Assembly (NCBI GenBank): GCA_009786675.1
Contig: WQRP01000044.1
Coordinates: 584 to 10,961, forward strand
Source: Treponema sp.
GTDB lineage: Bacteria > Spirochaetota > Spirochaetia > Treponematales > Breznakiellaceae
Length of the DNA: 10,378 nt
Direction of reading: 5' to 3'
This document shows positions 1 to 5,321 of the stretch, piece by piece (position 1 is the stretch's first letter; each line of letters opens with the position of its first letter). The notes below the pieces were generated by a model. The model saw nothing but the letters and a program-made list of their open reading frames with translations, searched no databases and was not told the DNA's origin. A program made the position numbers and the translations under genes.

Positions 1-386
1 TGGCGACCGAGGCCGAGTGGGAGTACGCTGCCCGCGCCGGAACGACGACGCAGTGGAGTTTTGGTGACACGGATGACGACAGTGATAATTACGCATGGAC
101 AAACATGAACGCCGGCGGAAGGACACACGCGGTTGGGCAGCTAAATTCGAACCTCTGGGGCCTATATGATATGCACGGAAACGTTTGGGAGTGGGTATGG
201 GACTGGTTTGAGGAACTCGATGCGTCCGCCGCGAGCGATCCCACGGGTGCGGTTTCCGGCGACGGCCGCGTGTTACGCGGCGGGAGTTGGGACGAGCCGC
301 CCGTGATCGCTCGGTCGGCGTTTCGTGGTCACAACTCTCCCGATAGGCGGTTCACCTCTGTTGGTTTCCGGGTTGTCCGCCCCTGA
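1..386 (+). CDS. FGE-sulfatase (SUMF1-like) domain protein, C-terminal part; 5' end outside the window
   Basis: The frame is open from the left edge (first full codon at base 3) to TGA at 384-386, giving 127 visible residues. It shows the hallmarks of the C-terminal half of the formylglycine-generating-enzyme/SUMF1 fold: TEAEWEYAARAG at the start, GLYDMHGNVWEW in the middle, then RVLRGGSW, a variable stretch, SPD and VGFRVVRP at the end. The two redox cysteines that true formylglycine-generating enzymes carry just after GGS(Y/W) are absent (E and A at the equivalent places), so sulfatase-activating activity is unlikely. Many bacterial members of this family are non-catalytic binding or lectin-like proteins. 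The segment between GGSW and GFRVV has the layout seen in FGE-like variable proteins of diversity-generating retroelements; that is only a possibility here. Any signal peptide or N-terminal domain lies outside the window. The family assignment is firm and the role is unknown. Confidence 0.9.
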   Translation, partial: ATEAEWEYAARAGTTTQWSFGDTDDDSDNYAWTNMNAGGRTHAVGQLNSNLWGLYDMHGNVWEWVWDWFEELDASAASDPTGAVSGDGRVLRGGSWDEPPVIARSAFRGHNSPDRRFTSVGFRVVRP

Positions 387-409
387 GTTCTGGGCTCAGT
401 GCGGGCAAC
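372..409 (+). other. Two-tier hairpin spanning the FGE-like stop codon
   Basis: GTTGTCCGC (372-380) pairs with GCGGGCAAC (401-409), nine pairs with one G-T/U wobble. Inside it CTGAG (383-387) pairs with CTCAG (395-399) around a 7-nt loop. The TGA stop codon (384-386) sits in the inner stem. No run of T follows, so it is not a standard intrinsic terminator. It could act as an mRNA 3' end structure, or it could correspond to the hairpin/cruciform found next to variable regions of diversity-generating retroelements. The pairing is seen in the sequence; the function is inferred. Confidence 0.55.
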
Positions 410-539
410 GTAGCGCCGCCGCTCGCCCCTGGCGGGCGGGGGGAGCGCGGAGTGCCGGCACTTCGTTCGGGGGGCTGCCTGTCATTGGGGATGGAAAGGA
501 GGATAATGCGCGGGAGGGAAACCCGAGTCCTCAGATGGG
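410..539. other. GC-rich intergenic stretch with inverted repeats
   Basis: No gene is supported here. The stretch contains a second possible hairpin, CGCTC (420-424) with GAGCG (443-447), extended by CCCC (426-429) with GGGG (439-442). It also contains a perfect 12-nt palindrome AGTGCCGGCACT (451-462). The run of G/C-only sequence is denser than in the neighbouring genes. It lies between the FGE-like gene and the toxin remnant, which converge on it, so it may carry transcript ends, but no T-tract terminator is visible on either strand. Confidence 0.4.
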
Positions 540-839
540 CTAATCCTCGTAATGGCTCCTGCATGTCGCGATTTCAATTTGTCCGTTTGCGATGCGGTAC
601 ACCAAGCGATCGACCTCGTTTATACGCCGGCTCCAATAGCCTTGTAGATCGTGCTTAAGCGGTTCTGGTTTGCCCTTGCCAGTAAACGGATTCCGTTCAA
701 TATCCTTAACCGGCTCGTTTATACGCTTCAGCTTCTTTCTATTCTGCGTATGCCAATACGGGTAGTCCCGCCAGCCGATCGCACCGTCAACCTCGATCAA
801 TTCATGCCCAACACCCAAGCCCGCTTCCGGTTGATCCAC
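540..839 (-). CDS. yoeB: YoeB/Txe-family mRNA interferase toxin, N-terminus replaced by antitoxin tail
   Basis: YoeB toxins are small ribosome-dependent endoribonucleases that cut mRNA in the A site. From W23 onward the 99-residue frame matches the family closely: DYPYW, KLKRIN, NPFTGKGKPEPLKH, GYWSRRIN, DRLVYRI and a final CRSHYED. The residues equivalent to the catalytic set of E. coli YoeB (Glu46, Arg65, His83, Tyr84) are present as E59, R78, H96 and Y97. Instead of the usual short first strand beginning with Met, the frame runs back without a stop into the end of a RelB/DinJ-type antitoxin. The only plausible start is GTG at 839, inside antitoxin sequence, with AGGCAGG just upstream as a weak ribosome site. 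Base composition is lower in GC than in the housekeeping genes. It is either a pseudogene or a chimeric toxin; the family is clear and activity is doubtful. Confidence 0.72.
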   Translation of the reverse strand: MDQPEAGLGVGHELIEVDGAIGWRDYPYWHTQNRKKLKRINEPVKDIERNPFTGKGKPEPLKHDLQGYWSRRINEVDRLVYRIANGQIEIATCRSHYED

Positions 840-986
840 GGCCTGCCTAAGCCTGGCCTGGTTTCTTTCGCAGTAGAAGGAGCCAACGTTTCCAATGATA
901 TCAAACGGTATGCGCTTTTCACGAATAACCGCGTGGACAAACGGGCTTACCGCAACCAGGGAATTCCCCCTTTGGTTAAAGTTCTG
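786..986 (-). pseudogene. Remnant of a RelB/DinJ-family antitoxin, N-terminal half missing
   Basis: Upstream of the toxin and in the same frame, translation gives FVHAVIREKRIPFDI (from about 941), then a FYCERNQARLRQAV segment, and ends HELIEVD (806-786). This is the typical C-terminal half of RelB/DinJ antitoxins: the last helix of the ribbon-helix-helix domain, then the toxin-wrapping tail. The frame closes with a stop at 987-989, and between it and FVHAV there is no recognisable DNA-binding strand and no ATG, so the N-terminal half has been lost or is too diverged to see. The antitoxin's own stop codon is also gone: the frame continues straight into the toxin. In intact loci the antitoxin precedes the toxin and represses the shared promoter; neither function can be expected here. 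The identification rests on my recall of family patterns, not a search. Confidence 0.6.
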
Positions 987-1015
987 TTAGATTTTTGTTT
1001 CGGCGGCGCGAACGC

Positions 1016-1044
1016 TTTACAGGATTTCCCCGAGCGTCTATACT
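1016..1044 (+). promoter_or_regulatory. Sigma-70-type promoter for phoU-phoB-phoR
   Basis: TTTACA (1016-1021) and TATACT (1039-1044) are separated by exactly 17 nt, each one base from consensus. AT-rich sequence at about 972-1000 could serve as an UP element. Transcription should start near 1051, leaving a leader of about 16 nt, with AGAGGG (1055-1060) as ribosome site before the ATG at 1067. I looked for a Pho box (CTGTCAT-like 11-nt repeats) just upstream and saw none that is convincing, so phosphate control from this promoter is not shown. Confidence 0.72.
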
Positions 1045-1066
1045 GTATGGCGAAAGAGGGTATGAC

Positions 1067-1726
1067 ATGAACACGCGAATGGCATTGTTGGAGGAACTAA
1101 ACCGGCTGCGGCACGATATTCTTGCCATGGCCACGCGGGTGGAGGAGGATCTGGGCAAGGCCCTAAGCGCCTTTCGCACGAACGACACCGAGCTGGCGCG
1201 CGAGGTAAAGGCCGGCGACGCGGTGGTAAACGCCCTGCAGCTAAAAATCGAGGACGAGGCGGCGATCGTGCTTGCCACGCAACAGCCGGTGGCAAGGGAT
1301 CTTCGCGAGCTTGTCACCATATTCAAGATTACCAGCAACCTGGAAAGGGCCGGGGATCACGCCGTGCACCTGGCCAAGGCCGCCCTAAAGCTCGCCGGCG
1401 AGCCGCCCTTCCGTTCAATGGAACGCCTGGAACGCATGGCGGAAACCGGGCAGGAGATGATTCGCGCCACGATCTCGGCGTTTCTTTCGCAGGACGCGGA
1501 CGCGGCAAGAAAGGCGTCCGCGCTCGACGACGCGATCGACGGGGAGCACAAGGCCCTTATCGAGGAGGTTCTGTCCCTGATGAAGGAACACCCCAAGCTG
1601 GTCAAGAAGGCGTACCGGCTTATAAACACATCCGGCCACCTGGAAAGGCTGGGCGACCATATTACCAACATCTGCGAGGGAATAATCTATATGGTCGAGG
1701 GCCAACACGAAGAACTTAATCTGTAA
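1067..1726 (+). CDS. phoU: Phosphate signalling regulator PhoU
   Basis: PhoU links the Pst phosphate transporter to the PhoR kinase and keeps the Pho regulon off when phosphate is plentiful; it acts in the cytoplasm at the membrane. The 219-residue length is normal for the family. Two PhoU repeats are visible, each with its metal-binding E-x-x-x-D signature: NLERAGDH (E93, D97) and HLERLGDHITNICE (E193, D197, E204). I chose ATG 1067 because AGAGGG lies 6 nt before it and the protein then begins like other PhoU proteins. A longer frame from 995 would overlap the promoter. The stop shares one base with the phoB start (TAATG), so translation is coupled. Usually phoU follows pstSCAB; here it opens the operon with its own promoter and no pst gene is in view. 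Confidence 0.95.
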   Translation: MNTRMALLEELNRLRHDILAMATRVEEDLGKALSAFRTNDTELAREVKAGDAVVNALQLKIEDEAAIVLATQQPVARDLRELVTIFKITSNLERAGDHAVHLAKAALKLAGEPPFRSMERLERMAETGQEMIRATISAFLSQDADAARKASALDDAIDGEHKALIEEVLSLMKEHPKLVKKAYRLINTSGHLERLGDHITNICEGIIYMVEGQHEELNL

Positions 1727-2442
1727 TGGAATCCAGGGCGACCGTACTCATAATAGAAGACGATCCTGAAATCCAGGAGCTTCTTGCGTTCTCGATGGCC
1801 AGGGAAAACTGGAACCTGGTTCAGGCGAAAAGCGGCGAGGAAGGCCTGGACTACCTAAAAAAGCACCGGGCGGACTGCATTCTTCTGGACATAATGCTGC
1901 CCGGCATCGACGGGTTCAGGGTCATAAAAAAGATACGGGAAACCGAGAACGGCCAGGGCGTGCCCATCATCATGGCCACCGCCAGGGGGGAGGAGACCGA
2001 CATAATAACCGGGCTCGAGCTTGGGGCGGACGATTACGTGGTAAAGCCCTACAGCCCCAAGGTGCTTGTCGCCAGGGTTCGGGCGGGCCTTAGGCGGCTG
2101 GAGGAGGCGACCGCCTTCGCCGACGCGGGGGCGGAACGGAAGGCCAATGTCTGGCGGCAGGGCAAGCTTAGGCTGGACGCGGATCGCCACGAGGTTTTTT
2201 ACGACGAGGCTCCCCTGGATCTTCTTCCCACGGAATTCGCCCTTCTTCAGCACTTTCTTTCCAACCCCGAAATCGTCTTTACCAGGGGGCAGCTGATCTC
2301 CGCGATCAAGGGGCCGGATTACCCTGTGACGGACCGGTCGATTGACGTGCAGATACTTGGCCTTCGGAAAAAACTGGCCGACGCGGGCGCGATGATAGAA
2401 ACCGTCAGGGGCATAGGCTACCGGTTCAGGACGGCGGGGTGA
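1726..2442 (+). CDS. phoB: Response regulator PhoB (OmpR/PhoB family)
   Basis: This is the DNA-binding partner of the PhoR kinase: when phosphorylated it binds Pho boxes and activates phosphate-acquisition genes. The 238 residues form a receiver domain (about 5-122) with the acidic pair E11/D12/D13, phospho-acceptor D55 in CILLDIMLPG, T85 and K107 in VVKPY, followed by an OmpR-type winged helix (about 145-236). In the winged helix DLLPTEFALL, TRGQL, DRSIDVQILGLRKKL and the ending TVRGIGYRF are typical. The ATG overlaps the phoU stop by one base and has no strong ribosome site of its own, pointing to translational coupling. Its TGA overlaps the phoR start by four bases. Assignment as PhoB rather than another OmpR-family regulator rests on position between phoU and phoR. 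Confidence 0.94.
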   Translation: MESRATVLIIEDDPEIQELLAFSMARENWNLVQAKSGEEGLDYLKKHRADCILLDIMLPGIDGFRVIKKIRETENGQGVPIIMATARGEETDIITGLELGADDYVVKPYSPKVLVARVRAGLRRLEEATAFADAGAERKANVWRQGKLRLDADRHEVFYDEAPLDLLPTEFALLQHFLSNPEIVFTRGQLISAIKGPDYPVTDRSIDVQILGLRKKLADAGAMIETVRGIGYRFRTAG

Positions 2443-3809
2443 CCGGCTTTCGCGGGCGTTTTTTTGTTCCCGTCTTTGTGGTCCTGGGGCTTTCCGCCAT
2501 TCTCGTGGTCGCGGCGACGACCGCCGGCCTGCCGCCGCCGGCCAGGCTTCTTTTGGTGCTTGCCGCTTTTTTGGTTGCCGCAGCCTTTTGCATGGCTCTG
2601 CTGTTTTTGCGCCGGTTTTCGCTTTCGGTGCGGAGGATCCTGGAAAACGTTTCGGGCGGCGACGGCCTCTCGCGGGAATCCCCGTTTCTTCCGGAGGCCG
2701 CGCTGCAGGCCCTGGATGGGGCTCTGCGGGACATGGCCGCTGGGCTTGGCCGCCGCGCGGAGGAGGCGGAGGCGGAAGGCCGGCAGTACCTGGCCATACT
2801 GAACGGCATGTCCGAGGCGGTTCTTGCCATGGATCGCGACCTGATCCTGAACCTGGCGAACCGCCGGGCCTGTTCCCTTTTCGCCCTGGACGAATGGCGC
2901 GGTTTTTCCCTGCTAAAGGCCACGCGATCGACAGTGCTGGAAAAGGTCGCCACAAAGGTTCTGGACGATGGGCGTCCCAGGGAAACCGAGTTCAAGCTGC
3001 GAAAGGCCTACGAAAGGCCGCGCAGATCGGAGCAGGTGTTCCGCGTTTCCGCCGTGCCCCTTTCCGCGCCGGGCGGGGTCGAGGGCGTGCTCATCGTCAT
3101 GGAGGACATAACCCGCCTTTCCAGGCTGGAGCAGGTACGCAAGGACTTCGTCGCCAACGTCTCCCACGAGCTGCGTACCCCGATTCAGCTTGTCAAGGGG
3201 TTTTCCGAGACGCTTCTGGACGATCCGGCGTTTTACGATTCGCCGCCGGATCGCCTTAGGCGCTTTATCGAGATAATCCGCCGGAACGCCGAGACCATGG
3301 AAAACCTGACCAACGATCTTCTGGATATCGCGAGCCTGGAAAACAAGGACAGGAGCCTTGGCGAAAGGACAAGGCAGCCGCTTGCCCCGCTGTTTGACGA
3401 GGCGGTTCTGTCGGTCGGGCCCCAGGCGGAACAAAAGGGGATTAGGCTTAGCGTTGACTGTCCCGGGGATCTAGAGGCGGCCGTCCACGGCTCGCTTGTC
3501 ATCCAGGCCCTGATTAACCTTTTGAACAACGCGATAAAGTACTCGCCCAAAAGGTCGCGGGTGCGCGCCCTGGCCTTCAGGAAAGGCGGAAAGGCCGTGC
3601 TGGAGGTCAGGGACGAGGGGATGGGGATCCCCTCCGAGCACCTGGGTCGAATCTTCGAAAGGTTCTACAGGGTTGACCGCGCCCAGGCCGGGGGAACCGG
3701 CCTTGGGCTTTCGATAGTGCGCCACATAGCCCGCCTGCACAAGGGCAGGGCGGAGGTCGAAAGCCATGCGGGCGAGGGCTCCGTGTTCCGGATCGTTTTC
3801 CCCGGCTAG
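2439..3809 (+). CDS. phoR: Phosphate sensor histidine kinase PhoR
   Basis: A membrane kinase that phosphorylates PhoB under phosphate limitation and is restrained by PhoU/Pst. Its 456 residues show two membrane segments (about 9-27 and 36-57) with almost no periplasmic loop, as usual for PhoR, which does not sense phosphate directly. A PAS-type domain follows (about 113-222), then the HisKA domain with H243 in NVSHELRTP and the HATPase domain: N box with N364 in LLNNAIKYSP, G1 DEGMGI (392-397), F box ERFYRVD (407-413) and G2 GGTGLGLSI (418-426). All catalytic boxes are intact. The start is GTG 2439, overlapping the phoB stop as GTGA; no later start would keep both membrane segments. Its TAG overlaps the stop of the convergent isomerase gene by three bases, so there is no space for a terminator between them. 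Confidence 0.94.
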   Translation: MTGFRGRFFVPVFVVLGLSAILVVAATTAGLPPPARLLLVLAAFLVAAAFCMALLFLRRFSLSVRRILENVSGGDGLSRESPFLPEAALQALDGALRDMAAGLGRRAEEAEAEGRQYLAILNGMSEAVLAMDRDLILNLANRRACSLFALDEWRGFSLLKATRSTVLEKVATKVLDDGRPRETEFKLRKAYERPRRSEQVFRVSAVPLSAPGGVEGVLIVMEDITRLSRLEQVRKDFVANVSHELRTPIQLVKGFSETLLDDPAFYDSPPDRLRRFIEIIRRNAETMENLTNDLLDIASLENKDRSLGERTRQPLAPLFDEAVLSVGPQAEQKGIRLSVDCPGDLEAAVHGSLVIQALINLLNNAIKYSPKRSRVRALAFRKGGKAVLEVRDEGMGIPSEHLGRIFERFYRVDRAQAGGTGLGLSIVRHIARLHKGRAEVESHAGEGSVFRIVFPG

Positions 3810-4510
3810 TCCCAGAAAGGGTCGTCGTCGTCGATTATGCCGAGAAGCTCTATCGTAAAGACCAGCGTCGCGAAGGGGGGGATTACCTGCCCCGCGCCGC
3901 GCGCCCCGTAGGCCAGGCCGGAAGGGATGTAGAGGCGGATCCTGCCCCCCACGTTCATAAGCTGGATGCCCTCCGTCCAGCCGGGGATCACCATTTCCAG
4001 GGGGATTACCTCCGGGGAACCGCGCAGGATGGAACTGTCGAACACGGTGCCGTCGGTAAGCATCCCCTCGTAGTGGACGATCACCGTGTCGGTTGCCGAG
4101 GGCCTTTCGCCGTCGCCCTGCTCAAGCACCACGTACTGCAGGCCGCTCTCGGTTTGCCGTACCCCGGGGAGGGCGGTGTTCGCCGCCAGGAACAGTTCCT
4201 CCTGTATCCGCAGCTCCTCGCCCTGCCTTTCCATGGCGCGTTCGAAGGCGACCTGCACGAGTTCCAGGGCCTCGCCAGGATCCATCATCAGGCCGTCCTC
4301 GCCCCGCTCCATCGCGGCCATAAGGCCCTCCAGAAAGGCGGCGTAGTCGAGTTCCAGCCCGGCCTGTCTTAGGTCCAGCCCGACGGTCATTCCAAAGGCG
4401 TAGCTTGTCCGGGCCCTTTCCCCGACCATGTCGATGTCGTCGCGTATCCCGCGCGCCTGGGCCTGGAGACCCACGAGAAAAAGGCAAAGCAAAAGCGCAA
4501 GGTGTTTCAT
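3806..4510 (-). CDS. Mip/FkpA-like FKBP peptidyl-prolyl isomerase, periplasmic (second gene of pair)
   Basis: A folding catalyst that isomerises X-Pro bonds in exported proteins. The 234 residues begin with a signal peptide (MKHLALLLCLFLVG, likely cut after AQA at 19), so the mature protein should be periplasmic. An N-terminal helical region with TSYAFGMTVG (35-44) resembles the dimerisation domain of Mip/FkpA proteins. The FKBP domain (about 123-226) retains the active-site set: Y147 in HYEG, F157-D158 in VFDSS, V174-I175, W178 in PGWTEG, Y201 in LAYGARGAG, and IPP at 210-212. It ends in an unusual acidic tail, DDDDPFWD. A strong ribosome site (AGGAG, 4519-4523) lies 8 nt before the ATG, and only 24 nt separate it from its paralogue upstream, so the two are one operon. 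Confidence 0.94.
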   Translation of the reverse strand: MKHLALLLCLFLVGLQAQARGIRDDIDMVGERARTSYAFGMTVGLDLRQAGLELDYAAFLEGLMAAMERGEDGLMMDPGEALELVQVAFERAMERQGEELRIQEELFLAANTALPGVRQTESGLQYVVLEQGDGERPSATDTVIVHYEGMLTDGTVFDSSILRGSPEVIPLEMVIPGWTEGIQLMNVGGRIRLYIPSGLAYGARGAGQVIPPFATLVFTIELLGIIDDDDPFWD

Positions 4511-4534
4511 GGTGTCTTCTCCTATATTTGTTTT

Positions 4535-5230
4535 TTATTCGTCGGCAACTATGGCAAGAAGCTCGACCTCGAAGACGAGCGTCGAGTATGGGGGAATCTG
4601 CGGCCCCGCGCCGTGCGATCCGTAGCCGAGCTCCGAGGGTATGAAGAACCGGTAGACGCTGCCCACGGCCATAAGCTGCAGGCCCTCGGTCCAGCCGGGG
4701 ATAACCCCGTGAAGGGGGAATTCCGCCGGTATGCCGCGAAAGTGCGAGCTGTCGAAGACCGTGCCGTCGATCAGCGTTCCCTCGTAGTGCACCCGCACCG
4801 TGTCGAAGGCGCCCGGTCTTGGGCCGTCGCCCTCGACGATTACCTCGTACTGGAGCCCGCTCGCGGTGACGACGACGCCCGGCCTTCCCGCGTTTTCGGC
4901 AAGAAATTCGGCCTCCTGTAGCCTGCTTGCCTCGTTCCGCCTTTCGGCGGCGGCGGTGTACGCGCTATGGAAAAGTTCCGCGGCCTCCTCCATCGTGTAG
5001 CGGGTTTCCCCCCTAAGGGCGTCCTGCATTCCCCTGGCGAACTCATCCATGTCGGGGAATATCCCGCTCATTCTGAAGTTAGTCCCTATGTTCATTCCCA
5101 GGGCGTAACTTCCGCTGCCGTCGAAGACGGTTTCCCCTTCCGGCGCGAAGGATCCCGTCCCGGCTCTTCCGCATCCGTAGAAGCCGGAAAGGAGCGCGAC
5201 AGTGGCGATTAAGAAGATGGTGTGTTTCAT
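4535..5230 (-). CDS. Mip/FkpA-like FKBP peptidyl-prolyl isomerase, probable lipoprotein (first gene of pair)
   Basis: A paralogue of the next gene with the same architecture: export signal, Mip-type helical N-terminal region (SYALGMNIGTNF, 41-52) and an FKBP domain (about 125-229). Active-site residues are Y149 (HYEG), F159-D160 (VFDSS), V176-I177, W180 (PGWTEG), Y203 (LGYGSHGAG) and IPP at 212-214. The 231-residue precursor starts MKHTIFLIATVALLSGFYGC. A cysteine at 20 after a hydrophobic run fits a relaxed spirochaetal lipobox (FYG-C), so it is probably anchored to a membrane by lipid, unlike its neighbour. The start ATG 5230 lacks a clear ribosome site and lies only 7 nt from a possible -10 element, so a very short leader is possible. 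As the promoter-proximal gene it probably sets expression of both isomerases. Confidence 0.94.
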   Translation of the reverse strand: MKHTIFLIATVALLSGFYGCGRAGTGSFAPEGETVFDGSGSYALGMNIGTNFRMSGIFPDMDEFARGMQDALRGETRYTMEEAAELFHSAYTAAAERRNEASRLQEAEFLAENAGRPGVVVTASGLQYEVIVEGDGPRPGAFDTVRVHYEGTLIDGTVFDSSHFRGIPAEFPLHGVIPGWTEGLQLMAVGSVYRFFIPSELGYGSHGAGPQIPPYSTLVFEVELLAIVADE

Positions 5231-5237
5231 GCCCTAA

Positions 5238-5266
5238 AGCATACCCCTTAATCCTGGTTGTGGGAA
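5238..5266 (-). promoter_or_regulatory. Possible promoter of the FKBP operon
   Basis: Reading the minus strand, TTCCCA (5266-5261) and TATGCT (5243-5238) are 17 nt apart, each matching four of six consensus bases. The -35 element lies inside the first copy of a GTGGGAACCC direct repeat. The -10 is only 7 nt from the ATG, so the leader would be absent or one base long. It is weak; the spacing is the best argument for it. Confidence 0.33.
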
Positions 5267-5286
5267 CCCACGTTTGGTGGGAACCC
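5260..5286 (+). repeat. Direct repeat GTGGGAACCC x2, possible operator between divergent operons
   Basis: GTGGGAACCC occurs at 5260-5269 and again at 5277-5286, starts 17 nt apart, in the spacer between the divergent FKBP and pncA-pncB operons. The first copy is part of an inverted repeat, GTGGG-AA-CCCAC (5260-5271). Two identical 10-mers in about 90 nt of noncoding sequence are unlikely by chance and suggest a protein-binding site. The regulator is unknown. I cannot match it with confidence to known NAD regulators such as NrtR or NiaR. Confidence 0.5.
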
Positions 5287-5321
5287 TTGACTCCGGGGGG
5301 CAAAACAGGCGAAGCTGGTAT

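Noticed and set aside
105..386. Treating the ATG at 105 as the true start of the FGE-like gene
   Set aside because: Conserved family sequence (TEAEWEYAARAG) continues upstream in frame to the window edge, so the gene is cut by the edge.
651..1070. Forward open frame of 139 codons upstream of phoU
   Set aside because: It is antisense to the toxin-antitoxin remnant, whose reverse translation matches known families much better.
1855..2955. Long open frame on the minus strand (366 codons) opposite phoB and phoR
   Set aside because: It is Pro/Arg/Gly-rich low-complexity protein with no family features, antisense to two well-identified genes; high GC makes such shadow frames common.
5287..5292. 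TTGACT as -35 of a pncA promoter
   Set aside because: The nearest -10-like sequence (GTATAT) is about 26 nt away and overlaps the ATG; spacing is wrong.
5274..5321. TTG start at 5274 for pncA
   Set aside because: The added 16 residues do not resemble nicotinamidases, and the segment would overlap the second direct repeat; ATG 5322 places the conserved Asp at position 13.
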